A DNA stretch of 64,000 bases from Cyanobacterium sp. uoEpiScrs1 (GTDB taxonomy: Bacteria; Cyanobacteriota; Cyanobacteriia; Cyanobacteriales; Microcystaceae), in the NCBI RefSeq assembly GCF_947331815.1, contig NZ_OX373462.1, positions 793,376 to 857,375 of the forward strand, written 5' to 3'. The notes beneath the pieces were generated by a model, which saw nothing but the letters and a program-made list of their open reading frames with translations, had not been told where the DNA came from and did not search any database. Position 1 is the first letter of the stretch; every line of letters starts with the position of its first letter. The position numbers were made by a program, and so were the translations under genes. Below, in pieces: positions 9,620-23,646 of the stretch.

Positions 9620-11302
9620 GTGAAGCTTCGTTCTTTTTTCATCATTCTAGCTATTAGTGTCCTCATTCTTTTATCTGGGGCTATCAGCAGTCTGTATTGG
9701 ATTCTCGGACAAAGCCCCCTTGAGCTCGTATCAGGAGGCATTTTCAAAGAACCCATCACTGCGGTTTTTGTACCGAAACAAGCTCCATTCATGGTATCGT
9801 TGCTCGTCAATCCTGACCGTCTAGAATCCTTAGCCCAGTATATTGCTTTTCCTCATAATAGACGTCGGTCGCATCGGGAATTCCTTTCCATTGAAAAGCA
9901 ACTTTTGTCTAAGACAGGGCTCGATTATCAAACTCAGATTCGACCTTGGTTAGGAGAAGAAATTACCTTAGCTGTAACTTCTCTAGATTTTGATCACAAC
10001 CCAGGTAATGGAATTCAACCTGGTTACTTATTAGCTGTGACTACTAAAGATAAAGAATCGGCAAAAGTATTCCTTCAGAGTTCCTATTCCAAAGAGATAA
10101 TATCTGGTACCTCGGATCTAATTTTTGAATCCTATAAAGGGGTCAATTTAATCTATCAACGTCATCATGATAGCTCTGTTAATGCTCGTTTTTCTGCCAC
10201 GGCAATCCTCGACAATCTAGTGTTATTTGCCAATGATCCCAAAATATTGAGAGATGCTATCAATAATGTTCAAGTTAAAACATCAAATCTGAGAAATTAT
10301 CCTAACTATCAAAAAGCCTTAAAAACAATTACCGAACCTCATATCGGTATCATTTATGCTAATTTTCCAGCCCTATCTGCTTGGTTCGGTAATTTACCCA
10401 TCCCTGAAATTCCTGAAATAACTCAGACCTTGACAGTTGCTTTTTCTGTCAAATCCGAAGGGCTAGTTGCCCAGACAGCACTGATCGGAGGGGCAGAACA
10501 GGGAGAAGAACCTCCAGCCTTATCCCAACCCGTAGGTGCATTAGCCTATATACCCGTTAATAGCATCTTAACAGCTGCGGGAACTGACTTGAACCAATTA
10601 TGGAATCAAATTGAGACAGGATTGGCTAAGGAAAGTCCCCTACAACAGTTATTAAATCGTATTCTAATCTCTGTTCAAGACCATTTAGGGCTAAATTTAT
10701 CTGAAAGAGTGTTTCCGTCTATTCAAGGAGAATTTAGCTTAGCCATTATCCCCAATGTGGATAATAGTGAACTCGACGCGATTTTTGTTGCTAAAAAAAT
10801 ACCAGATATTAATTTTTCCGGTTGGGTGGACAACTTTGATCAGTTAGCACAGAAAAGGGGGTATAGCGTGGGAAAATTGCCACTACGGGACAATACTGTG
10901 ACTGTTTGGACAGAACTTAGCACAATAACTAGAAATAATGGCAATTTGACTTCTTTGGACGCGAGAGTTAGTGGTGTTCATACAGATGTAGACGATTATG
11001 TGGTTTTCGCCACTTCAGTAGACGCTATGTCTCAGGCTCTGTCGACATCACAAATATCTTTAATTCGTAGTAATAAATTACAACAAGCTGTTGAAGCATT
11101 AAACCCAGAAAATGATGGTTATTTTTATTTGGATTGGAGTCAAGGAAAAAAAATATTAGAACAAAAATTTCCGATTATTAAGGTGCTTGAATTATCTATT
11201 AAACCTTTATTAGATAATGTACAGTCTCTCACAGTAAGTAGTCAAGGAAAAGAAAATGGTGTTCGCCGTGCAACTATTTTTCTGAATGTAGGAGTTCCTT
11301 AA
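9620..11302 (+). CDS. DUF3352 domain protein, membrane anchored
   Basis: 560 residues: one N-terminal membrane anchor (about residues 5-28), then a long domain matching the DUF3352 proteins widespread in cyanobacteria, of unknown function. The most plausible start is the GTG at 9620, directly before a Lys-Leu-Arg leader and the hydrophobic segment; no in-frame ATG fits as well. The protein is probably exposed on the periplasmic or lumenal side. Length is normal for the family and the frame is clean. Preservation in such a reduced genome suggests an important role, but nothing in the neighbourhood points to a pathway. Confidence 0.8.
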   Translation: MKLRSFFIILAISVLILLSGAISSLYWILGQSPLELVSGGIFKEPITAVFVPKQAPFMVSLLVNPDRLESLAQYIAFPHNRRRSHREFLSIEKQLLSKTGLDYQTQIRPWLGEEITLAVTSLDFDHNPGNGIQPGYLLAVTTKDKESAKVFLQSSYSKEIISGTSDLIFESYKGVNLIYQRHHDSSVNARFSATAILDNLVLFANDPKILRDAINNVQVKTSNLRNYPNYQKALKTITEPHIGIIYANFPALSAWFGNLPIPEIPEITQTLTVAFSVKSEGLVAQTALIGGAEQGEEPPALSQPVGALAYIPVNSILTAAGTDLNQLWNQIETGLAKESPLQQLLNRILISVQDHLGLNLSERVFPSIQGEFSLAIIPNVDNSELDAIFVAKKIPDINFSGWVDNFDQLAQKRGYSVGKLPLRDNTVTVWTELSTITRNNGNLTSLDARVSGVHTDVDDYVVFATSVDAMSQALSTSQISLIRSNKLQQAVEALNPENDGYFYLDWSQGKKILEQKFPIIKVLELSIKPLLDNVQSLTVSSQGKENGVRRATIFLNVGVP

Positions 11303-11567
11303 GTTATTTAATTAAATAGTTATTTTTGAAGGTACAACATGTTAGTCTTTATCTGGAATCTTATCTTTATGTAATAATTGACATCTTATATTACAGTAAT
11401 AACCTTTTAAGATTTTATAAATTATTCAAAACTAAAAAGTTTTTGACTTAACTAATTTAATAAATCTAAATAGGGACAATATACAGTTGAGAACAAATAA
11501 CTATTGAATACTAGAACGCATAAAAATTTAGTTAATAATATTTTGTCAAATTATACTTAACTTGGCA

Positions 11568-12593
11568 TTAGCTATCAATTATTACCTCTCCAATTCCTTT
11601 TACAACTTGACCAATCTGATAAGCAGTAATTTTTTGGTTTTTAAAGAAACTCAGAGTCAATTCAGCCTTTTGAGATGGCACAATCACCACAAAACCAATT
11701 CCCATATTAAACGTTTCAAACAGATTATACTGAGAAATGTGTCCATTCTGAGCGATCCAACTAAAAATCGGGGGAATTTTCCAGTTTTTAGTATTAATGA
11801 TAGCGGATTGCTCTTTATTTAAACAGCGAGGTAGGTTTTCTGGGAATCCTCCTCCCGTAATATGTGCCATGGCGTGAATCTCTATTCCTAACTTTAATGC
11901 TTCAAGAATAGGTTTAACATAGAGCTGGGTGGGGGTTAAGAGAACATCCCCAATGGTTTGTCCCTCAAATGTTTCACATCCATCGCTCCAACTAAAACCA
12001 TTGCTCTCTAGCACTTTATGGATCAGACTAAAGCCGTTACTATGTACTCCACTACTGGCAAGTCCGATAACGATATCTCCAATCTGAACTTGGGAACCGT
12101 CAAGAATCTTATTTTTTTCTACGATTCCTACACAAAATCCTGCCACGTCATATTCTCCGACTTGGTAAAAGCCTGGCATTTCTGCAGTTTCCCCTCCTAG
12201 TAAAGCACAATTGCTTGAACGACATCCTTCAACAATTCCCTCGACGACCTGACTAAGTTGTTGAAGATTTAGTTTACCAGTAGCCAAATAGTCTAGAAAA
12301 AATAAAGGCTTGGCACCACAGGTTAAGACATCATTAACACACATGGCTACTAAGTCAATACCAATTGTATGATGTCGATTCAATGCTTGGGCTATTTTCA
12401 ATTTGGTTCCTACACCATCGGTTCCCGAAACCAAGACAGGGTTTTGATAGCCTTGGGGTAACTCGAAGTAGCCCCCAAACCCACCAAGTCCTCCCAAGAC
12501 TTCCCCCGAATAGGTACTCTCAACTTTTTGGCGAATTTTTTCAACGAATGCTCGTCCTGCTTGTGTGTCTACCCCTGCTTCTCGATAATCCAT
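11568..12593 (-). CDS. purM: Phosphoribosylformylglycinamidine cyclo-ligase (AIR synthetase)
   Basis: PurM closes the imidazole ring of purine synthesis, converting FGAM to AIR with ATP. The sequence shows the family features in order: GFGGYFELP near residue 39, [13 protein letters not shown] near 54, a [11 protein letters not shown] segment near 79 and [14 protein letters not shown] in the second half. I start at the ATG ending at 12593 (protein begins [13 protein letters not shown], 341 residues), as in homologues; the frame stays open 17 residues further upstream. It stands alone; the 30-bp inverted repeat 55 bp upstream of the start lies in its leader or promoter region. Confidence 0.95.
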   Translation of the reverse strand: MDYREAGVDTQAGRAFVEKIRQKVESTYSGEVLGGLGGFGGYFELPQGYQNPVLVSGTDGVGTKLKIAQALNRHHTIGIDLVAMCVNDVLTCGAKPLFFLDYLATGKLNLQQLSQVVEGIVEGCRSSNCALLGGETAEMPGFYQVGEYDVAGFCVGIVEKNKILDGSQVQIGDIVIGLASSGVHSNGFSLIHKVLESNGFSWSDGCETFEGQTIGDVLLTPTQLYVKPILEALKLGIEIHAMAHITGGGFPENLPRCLNKEQSAIINTKNWKIPPIFSWIAQNGHISQYNLFETFNMGIGFVVIVPSQKAELTLSFFKNQKITAYQIGQVVKGIGEVIIDS

Positions 12594-12647
12594 AGATATC
12601 TTATAACGGTTTTTCAAGTTACATCTTAAACTGTATTTATCCACTTA

Positions 12648-12710
12648 TGTTTATTCTTTCTTTTTTAAACTTGGATAATTTATCCAAGTTTAAAAAAGAA
12701 AGAATAAACA
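12648..12710. repeat. 30-bp perfect inverted repeat with 3-nt loop
   Basis: Arms 12648-12677 and 12681-12710 pair without a mismatch around a 3-nt loop, the longest hairpin in the window. It lies 55 bp upstream of the purM start. As RNA it would form a very stable stem despite being AT-rich, and it has T/A runs on both strands. Confidence 0.9.
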
Positions 12711-13048
12711 AATCAACATACTATATTTGTAATAATTTAAGAACATGATACGTTGATTTGTTGACTTTAAAAGCATAAACTAACTTTTACTACAGACAAA
12801 AATACTATAGGTTGTTGATATTTACCCTGCTAACCAATCTTTTATAAAAGATAATATTTAGTTGATAAGTATTATTTTAATTCTATTTTTGCAACATCTA
12901 TAAAAATAAGAATAGCGGAGTGCATAATCCCTTTTGATTGTAATTTTACCTAGTTAGAATATAAGTGTTCTAAAATTGTTTCTTTATATCTCAATATATT
13001 ATTGATTTACTATGTAGTAATTACTCTGATTTTAAAGTTTCACAAAAT

Positions 13049-13076
13049 AGAGATATTTATCATGATAAATATCTCT
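13049..13076. repeat. 28-bp perfect palindrome
   Basis: Fully self-complementary (14 bp each side, no loop), starting AGAGATATTTATC. It lies in the purM-hemA gap with no gene within 450 bp. Confidence 0.85.
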
Positions 13077-13279
13077 GGATATTAATACTAAGCTCTGAGT
13101 TAATTGTAGACTAAACTTTATATCTTAAATAGTTATGGACTAATATCAATACTATAGAGCATTTAATTACAGTCTAACTTACTTTTGATTTGGGATAAAA
13201 ATAGAAAAGAAAAAACTATAAAAATATAAACAAACTCTCAAAAGCATTTATCTTATCATATAAGAAGTTTAACTAGATA

Positions 13280-13310
13280 AATTATTTTAGATTTCTAAAT
13301 CTAAATAATT
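13280..13310. repeat. Near-perfect inverted repeat with one bulged T
   Basis: The arm AAATCTAAATAATT (13297-13310) pairs with 13280-13294, which carries one extra T. Third hairpin of the purM-hemA gap. Confidence 0.6.
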
Positions 13311-13611
13311 GAAGTTGCATTTATTTTGCTTTAATTATTGTTTCTTATAATGGTTATTTTTATCGCTAAATTTAGTAATAAATTGCGTTTAGATTATTTC
13401 TATATTTAAATATATTTTCAAAAATTTTGCAGACTTTTATTTGAGATTTTTTATTATACCTAAGTATAATTTACTTACCAAAAATAAGCTGTAAAAGATG
13501 TTTATCTTATAAATAAATGAGTTTTATTAATTCAATATTGTTTCTTCTTTTTAGAGTATTTATTGAGTTATTGTGTAAAATAAATTTATTTAAGTTCAAC
13601 AAAAAAAATAG

Positions 13612-13647
13612 TTTATTGTATAAACCAAAAATAGTTTATACAATAAA
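13612..13647. repeat. 14-bp inverted repeat, 8-nt loop
   Basis: Arms 13612-13625 and 13634-13647 pair perfectly. It lies about 230 bp past the hemA stop and 43 bp from the next palindrome. Confidence 0.75.
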
Positions 13648-13690
13648 AGTGTCGGCAATAAAATATTATATTGTCATCTCTTAAAAAGAG

Positions 13691-13732
13691 ATTTTATCTA
13701 AGTTTTTAATGCATTAAAAACTTAGATAAAAT
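13691..13732. terminator. 42-bp perfect palindrome, possible hemA terminator
   Basis: All 42 bases are self-complementary (21 bp per side). At about 140 bp past the hemA stop it is the first strong stem met by transcription leaving hemA and could terminate it. It is AT-rich and lacks the GC core of a classical terminator. Confidence 0.5.
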
Positions 13733-13873
13733 TATTAACTAGTCAAATACTATATAGAATTTATGAACAATTAATCTAAGATTATAAATATTTAAAAATA
13801 CTTAAATTTAAATTAAACAGAGACGTTTGTTAGAAGCGTCTTCTCTCAAAACTAATTAACCTAATTATAATCT

Positions 13874-15160
13874 CTAACTAAATTGTTCTTCTATTTCTAA
13901 ATCGAATAACATTTGCAGAGATTGAAGACAACGTTTTCGAGCTTCAATATCCTGTTGAGTTCGTAATTGCACCATTGGTTCGTGCAGAATTTTGTTAACT
14001 ATTCCTCGTGTTAAAGCTTCAATTACTTCTTGGTGTTTCTCAGCAAATTCAGTTCCTAAACGAGATAGAGCTTTTTCTAATTCCTGTTCTCGAATACTTT
14101 CTACTTTAGTTCGCAGAGAACTGATGGTGGGAACTGTTTCTAAAGAACGCCACCATAACTCAAAGGCCTTTATTTCTTCTTCAAGGGGTTTTTCAGCTTC
14201 TTGTGCCATCTGACGACGGCTTTCATGATTTTGAGCTACTACTGCTTTTAAATCATCCACATTGTATGATTCAATGATATCCATCTCTTGAACATCAGCA
14301 GCTACATTTCGGGGAACTGAGATATCCAACAATATTAAGGAGTGATTCGGAGCTAATGCCTTGGTCAGATTTTCCTTACACAAAATCGGTTCTGTTGCTC
14401 CTGTGCTCGTAAAAACAATATGGGAAACAGCTACTACTTGCATCGTCTCATTAAGAGATTTTAAGGTAAGGGGCGCTTGAGAAAATTTATTAACTAAGTC
14501 TTGAGCACGTCGTTGGGAACGGTTAACAACCGTAATATCTGTTGCCCCTTTAGCTAAAAGATGCTGAACTAACAAACGAGCCATTTTTCCTGCACCAATA
14601 ATAGTCACTCGACGATTGGCAAAATCTTTAACTTTAGTTTGGGCTAATTCCACCGCTGCAGAACTTATAGAAACAGCTCCAGTTCCGATATTGGTCTCGC
14701 TGCGAACCCGTTTCCCAGCAATTATTGCTTGTTTAAAGAGACGATCAAGTAATTGTCCAATGCCTTTATATTTTTTAGCTAATTTATGGGTGGTTTTCAC
14801 TTGAGCTAAGATTTGTCCTTCTCCTAAAACTAGACTTTCTAAACCCGCAGAAACTCGTAGCAGATGACGTACTGCATCCTGATGGAGCAAAATAAATAAG
14901 TATCGTCGTAGAAAATTTAATGGCAAATGACTCACTTCAGATAGAAATTGGTTAATTTCTATTACCCCTTTTTCGGTATCAGTAACCACTGCGTAAATTT
15001 CCAAGCGATTGCAAGTGCTAATAATTGCTACTTCGTCGATGTGGAGATAGCTTTTTAAATGGACAATAGCTTCTTCTATTTTGGCTTCTTGAATACTCAA
15101 CTTTTCGCGGATTTCGAGAGGGGCTGTTTTATGGCTTAAACCCACAACGGCAATATTCAT
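13874..15160 (-). CDS. hemA: Glutamyl-tRNA reductase
   Basis: HemA reduces Glu-tRNA to glutamate-1-semialdehyde, the first committed step of 5-aminolevulinate and tetrapyrrole synthesis. Starting at the ATG ending at 15160 the protein has 428 residues: N-terminal catalytic domain with [15 protein letters not shown] and the nucleophile Cys50 in STCNRLEIY, a central NADPH domain ([15 protein letters not shown]) and a C-terminal dimerisation helix bundle. An AGGAG lies 5 nt before this ATG (plus-strand 15166-15170), deciding the start over the slightly longer frame. hemB is also in the window, so the early heme route is intact. glpX lies about 300 bp upstream on the same strand. Confidence 0.96.
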   Translation of the reverse strand: MNIAVVGLSHKTAPLEIREKLSIQEAKIEEAIVHLKSYLHIDEVAIISTCNRLEIYAVVTDTEKGVIEINQFLSEVSHLPLNFLRRYLFILLHQDAVRHLLRVSAGLESLVLGEGQILAQVKTTHKLAKKYKGIGQLLDRLFKQAIIAGKRVRSETNIGTGAVSISSAAVELAQTKVKDFANRRVTIIGAGKMARLLVQHLLAKGATDITVVNRSQRRAQDLVNKFSQAPLTLKSLNETMQVVAVSHIVFTSTGATEPILCKENLTKALAPNHSLILLDISVPRNVAADVQEMDIIESYNVDDLKAVVAQNHESRRQMAQEAEKPLEEEIKAFELWWRSLETVPTISSLRTKVESIREQELEKALSRLGTEFAEKHQEVIEALTRGIVNKILHEPMVQLRTQQDIEARKRCLQSLQMLFDLEIEEQFS

Positions 15161-15453
15161 GTGTTCTCCTATAAGGATTCGATCTTGCACTGTTAAGCAA
15201 TGAAGAATTTAAGTTCTGTTCTCTTTGATTTGGATCATTTATATCTAAGTAGCCACTATAGCTAATATTTATTGAAATAAACCTTATAAAATTTAAAACA
15301 GAAACTAAAAGTTTGGAAATTGAGAGCCACGAAAATTTTTACTCAAAAGCCTTACTCTTCTAGACTCCTATATAGGCAATACTCCTAAGCTATAGAATCT
15401 AAAATTGGTAACTCTTACGGTCTCTTACTCCTTACATTTTCAACTGAGGCGAT

Positions 15454-16488
15454 TTAGTGAAGATTAATAGACTTAGGTGTGTCAAATAAATGAACAGTAT
15501 CGATAAAACGGGCTGTTTTAGACTGACTGGAGATAAATAAACTTTGGGTTCTAGCTCCTCCTTGAAATATACGAACCCCTTTCATTAAAACTCCCGGAGT
15601 AATTCCACAAGCAGCAAAAAGAACAGTTTCTCCACATGCCAACTCATCAGCATCATAGATCCGATCAGGATCTTCGATGCCCATTTCTTTCAGTCGCATC
15701 AGGTTTCCCTCTTTGCTCTCCCCAGTTAAACCAATTTTAACAATTGCGGGATCATAGATTAATTGTCCTTGAAAATGCCCATTTAAACAACGGATAGCTG
15801 CAGCGGAGATAACTCCTTCAGGAGCTAATCCAATCCCCATCAAAGCATGGATATTAGTTCCTTGAAAAGCGCAGGAAATAGCGGCAGAAACGTCCCCATC
15901 ACTGATGAGTTGTACACACGATCCCGCATGGCGAATTTCTTGAATTAATTCTTCGTGACGGGGGCGATCCATAACAACCACAACTAATTCTTCAACGCTG
16001 CAATTTAGACATTTGGACAGAATATTAAGATTATCCGTGGCGGACTTATTCAGATCCACATGCCCTTTTGCCACCGGGGGAGCTGCTAACTTTTTCATGT
16101 AGAAGTCAGGAGCAGCAAATAATCCACCCTTTTCAGATACAGCGATAACTGCCATAGAACCATTCTGTCCATAAGCAACTAAGTTTGTTCCTTCACAAGG
16201 ATCAACAGCTATATCAACTTCAAGAAGTTTTTCTGGATTAAATGTCTTAGCATTTTCTCGGGTACATATTCCAACTTCTCCCCCAATGTAGAGTGTGGGA
16301 GCTTCATTTCGTTCTCCTTCTCCTATAACAATACGACCGCGCATATGAATTTTATTCATGCGTTCACACATTGCTTCAACAGCAGCATGATCAACGGTGT
16401 TTTTGTTACCTTTCCCCACCCATTTATATGAAGCAATTGCTGCTTGTTCAACAACTTCAACAATTTCCAAGCCTAGTGTACTTTCCAC
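15454..16488 (-). CDS. glpX: Class II fructose-1,6-/sedoheptulose-1,7-bisphosphatase
   Basis: The cyanobacterial dual-function bisphosphatase dephosphorylates fructose-1,6- and sedoheptulose-1,7-bisphosphate in gluconeogenesis and the Calvin cycle. Highly conserved blocks are present: [40 protein letters not shown] and [14 protein letters not shown], with the metal-binding acidic residues. I choose the GTG at 16488 as start: the protein then begins [20 protein letters not shown] as in relatives (344 residues), with GGGAG upstream. The frame could extend 20 residues to an ATG, but that part is not family-like. Whether it still serves carbon fixation or only gluconeogenesis cannot be judged here. 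Confidence 0.94.
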   Translation of the reverse strand: MESTLGLEIVEVVEQAAIASYKWVGKGNKNTVDHAAVEAMCERMNKIHMRGRIVIGEGERNEAPTLYIGGEVGICTRENAKTFNPEKLLEVDIAVDPCEGTNLVAYGQNGSMAVIAVSEKGGLFAAPDFYMKKLAAPPVAKGHVDLNKSATDNLNILSKCLNCSVEELVVVVMDRPRHEELIQEIRHAGSCVQLISDGDVSAAISCAFQGTNIHALMGIGLAPEGVISAAAIRCLNGHFQGQLIYDPAIVKIGLTGESKEGNLMRLKEMGIEDPDRIYDADELACGETVLFAACGITPGVLMKGVRIFQGGARTQSLFISSQSKTARFIDTVHLFDTPKSINLH

Positions 16489-16768
16489 AAATTTTTTTCT
16501 CCCAACTGTTGATTTAGTTTTCTTTAGCGTTCTACAGACATTAGTCAAAAGTCTATCAGAATGAGAAATATCATCAAGATTTTACCCCTCTAGGAGTTTT
16601 GTTACGTTTGATATTGCTATGGGGAACTGGTGAATAAACTTAGATCAATTTAAAATAAAAAAAGTTAAGAAAGAGTGATTTGTAATAGATTGTACTCAGC
16701 CAACAATGTTTATTGAACTAATAAAGTAACAAGAAAATAGATCAAGAATTTCAAAATTTAGCCATCTC

Positions 16769-17749
16769 ATGTCTCGTACTATTACCTACAGTCCTGCTTA
16801 TACTCTTGTTGTTACCTACGAGTGTTTTAATCATTGTACCTATTGCAATTTTAGAATTGCTCCTGGTGAAGATTTGTGGTTAAGTATTCCCAAAGCATGG
16901 GAAATTTTACAGTCTCTCCAAGGACAAAATATTTGTGAAATACTCATTATTAGTGGAGAAATTCATCCCCATTCCCCAAAAAGAAAATTGTGGTTACAAA
17001 GAATTTATGATTTGTGTCAACTTGCTTTATCGTTAGGCTTTCTACCACATACCAACATTGGTCCATTAAGTCTCACAGAGATGGAAACTCTTAAATCCGT
17101 CAATGTATCGATGGGGTTGATGTTAGAACAAATTACTCCTAAATTATTAGAAACCGTTCACCGCCGCGCTCCTAGTAAAGTTCCTCAACTACGTTTACAA
17201 CAATTAGAATGGACGGGAGAATTAAAAATTCCCTTCACCACAGGACTTTTATTAGGAATTGGAGAAAATTCTAACGATTGGTGGGAAACATTAGGAGCTA
17301 TAACTCAAATTCATCAAAAATGGGGTCACATTCAAGAAGTAATTCTACAACCTCATAGCCTTGGATATCAACAAGCTTTTTCAACCCCTTCCTTTGATTA
17401 TTCTCAACTACCAGAGATAATACTCAAGGCAAGGCAAATACTACCTAATACCGTTACTATACAGATTCCTCCTAATTTAATATTAGATCCTTCTTGTTTA
17501 CTCGATTGTTTGGAAGCAGGAGCTAAAGATCTTGGCGGAATCAGCCAAAAAGACGAAGTTAATCCAAGTTATCCTCATACCCATAGTCAGGGCTTAGTTA
17601 AGCTACTTCAATCTCAACAATGGAATTTAGTTCCTCGTCTTCCTGTTTATCCACAATACGATCATTGGTTGTCTTTCCCGTTAAAACAGGCTGTAAGAAA
17701 CTGGAGAACCCAATTAAAAAGAAATAGCTTACCTTCTGTGACGAGGTAA
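16769..17749 (+). CDS. cofG: FO synthase subunit 1 (CofG), radical SAM
   Basis: A 326-residue radical SAM enzyme with the CX3CX2C cluster motif at Cys19, Cys23 and Cys26 (YECFNHCTYCNF). Sequence and length fit CofG, which with CofH makes 7,8-didemethyl-8-hydroxy-5-deazariboflavin (FO) from tyrosine and a pyrimidine precursor. In cyanobacteria FO serves as antenna chromophore of DNA photolyases. CofH and photolyase are not in this window. The frame is intact and begins at an ATG. Its last codons lie inside a 16-bp inverted repeat that doubles as a terminator facing the rRNA operon. Confidence 0.85.
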   Translation: MSRTITYSPAYTLVVTYECFNHCTYCNFRIAPGEDLWLSIPKAWEILQSLQGQNICEILIISGEIHPHSPKRKLWLQRIYDLCQLALSLGFLPHTNIGPLSLTEMETLKSVNVSMGLMLEQITPKLLETVHRRAPSKVPQLRLQQLEWTGELKIPFTTGLLLGIGENSNDWWETLGAITQIHQKWGHIQEVILQPHSLGYQQAFSTPSFDYSQLPEIILKARQILPNTVTIQIPPNLILDPSCLLDCLEAGAKDLGGISQKDEVNPSYPHTHSQGLVKLLQSQQWNLVPRLPVYPQYDHWLSFPLKQAVRNWRTQLKRNSLPSVTR

Positions 17750-17759
17750 GCTATTTCTT
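17719..17759. terminator. Bidirectional terminator overlapping the cofG stop
   Basis: Arms 17719-17734 and 17744-17759 pair perfectly around a 9-nt loop, with A and T runs on either side. The cofG stop codon is in the right arm. The 5S rRNA ends 10 bp further on the opposite strand, so the stem can stop both convergent transcripts. Confidence 0.75.
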
Positions 17760-17768
17760 AAAAACAAA

Positions 17769-17887
17769 TCCTGGCATCGAGCTATTGTCCCGGTGGGCTA
17801 CCCCACAAGTATCTTGGCCGCTGCCGCGTTTCACAGACGAGTTCGGGATGGAATCGCAGTGGTACCACGGTGCTAGAGACACCAGGA
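17769..17887 (-). rRNA. rrf: 5S ribosomal RNA
   Basis: About 119 nt with complementary ends (TCCTGG and CCAGGA) and the 5S core (CCATCCCGAACTCG on the minus strand). It is the last gene of the rRNA operon, about 80 bp past the 23S 3' end and immediately before the bidirectional hairpin shared with cofG. Confidence 0.95.
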
Positions 17888-17966
17888 AGTGATTCAGATA
17901 GAACAAATACCTTCAAGACTGCAAAAAATGAGAAAGAGTTAAGTGATGATACATTGATGTATTAAG

Positions 17967-20838
<2,872 letters not shown>

Positions 20839-21017
20839 ATATAATTGATCATCACTTGGACTTTTGGTCATAACCTTACGTATAACGTAGAGTCATAACC
20901 GCTTTCTCATTTTTATGCAGTTTTCAAGGTACTTTACTGGACTTTAACCATCCAGCAGTCTGTCTTACCCTAAAAAAGTAAGACTCGGTGCTGAACTCGG
21001 TTTTCATATTAATTAGG

Positions 21018-21091
<74 letters not shown>

Positions 21092-21243
21092 TTGTCCTGA
21101 ACCTAGTCTTAGTTTAGAAGCTACTCCAAATAATTTCCCTTGCACGACCTTGGGATTAGTTCTAAGGAAAGGCTTATTTTTAACATGAGTTTTAAGACTT
21201 TGCTTTCGACTCTTTGCCTTTTTCCTTGAACTGAGGTCTCCCT

Positions 21244-22728
<1,485 letters not shown>

Positions 22729-22959
22729 AGTGTTTGTTTGATTTGGCTCATGCCGATACATCCCAGATAACTGGTTCTTCGACTTCTTACTTCATCTTAA
22801 AAATTATGTCTTTATTGCTTATCTACTAGACAAGCAGACTAATAAGATGTACAATTGTCTTAAATGACAAGGGGCTTACTGTTGTTAGCTTCTAAACTAT
22901 GATCTTTTCAAGGTTCGGTGCGCTGTAGGGAGCGTGTTGCTCTTAACCGCGCATTTACC

Positions 22960-22988
22960 AATGTACTCAATGTCTTAGAAAATGTCAA
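22960..22988 (-). promoter_or_regulatory. Promoter of the rRNA operon
   Basis: On the minus strand a perfect -35 TTGACA (22983-22988) is followed after exactly 17 bp by TACATT (22960-22965). The implied start near 22953 gives a 16S leader of about 225 nt. A small GAGC/GCTC stem sits early in that leader. It is the best sigma70-type promoter in the window. Confidence 0.75.
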
Positions 22989-23646
22989 CCCTTTCTCAAA
23001 AATTTTTTATTTATTCTCCCAAAAGTGGCTCTATACAAAGAGTAGATGCTCTAAGCAAGAAAAGTCTTGCTTAGCTTAGGTTGTTTATTTCTAAATTCTC
23101 TCCGCAACGCAGTGACATGGATTCTCTACTTTCTGCCTTAGTATAGATCCGATGAAATAAAAAACACTGATATTATTCATCTCTAGATATCTAAATGACA
23201 ATGAGCCGAAGGTATTCCAACGAGGATTAAGTAGTTGTCACATTTAAAAAAGAGATGAACTAGCCTCATCATCTCACTTTACTATTTAAATAGAGAGTTT
23301 ATAGGTGAAGAATCTTCATATAAATCATGTAATGAATACAAAATGATTCTAAACGCCCAACCTCTCAATATCCCTTACTATTTATTTAGTAAATGCTTAT
23401 GTTTATTATTGTCAGTAAATATATATTACAGATAGGATGTTATTTTATTGAACGAATAAAATAACATCCTATCTGTAATTCACAAAAATTATATTGATTT
23501 TCTTATTTGAAAGCTAGGATTGAATTGAGAGAAAGCAATCACTATTTTATAAAGGACTACAGTTTTGAACCTCCAGATAATAATTGTATCGGAAACTATG
23601 ATTATGTAAAAGCTATGTTAGTGATCATAATAATATCCTTAATATG
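22989..23646. other. Gene-free gap upstream of the rRNA promoter
   Basis: Between the rRNA promoter and the end of the PstS-like gene. It contains the perfect 25-bp inverted repeat at 23425-23479. An apparent frame at 23507-23701 runs antisense into the PstS-like gene, has AT-driven composition and is not called. Confidence 0.4.
23425..23479. terminator. 25-bp perfect inverted repeat, likely terminator of the PstS-like gene
   Basis: Arms 23425-23449 and 23455-23479 pair perfectly with a 5-nt loop. It lies about 170 bp past the stop of the leftward PstS-like gene and before the rRNA promoter, a sensible place to stop read-through. The stem is unusually long. Confidence 0.55.

Larger units (their letters stand above)
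12594..13873. other. 1.28-kb gene-free gap with five strong inverted repeats
   Basis: Between the purM start and the hemA stop, both leftward. All frames are closed. Inverted repeats lie at 12648-12710, 13049-13076, 13280-13310, 13612-13647 and 13691-13732. One terminator would suffice for hemA, so the others are unexplained; one or more lost genes probably lay here. Confidence 0.5.

Noticed and set aside
12648-13732. CRISPR array or transposon ends as explanation for the inverted repeats
   Set aside because: The stems differ in sequence, have no regular spacing or spacers, no target-site duplications and no nearby transposase or cas genes.
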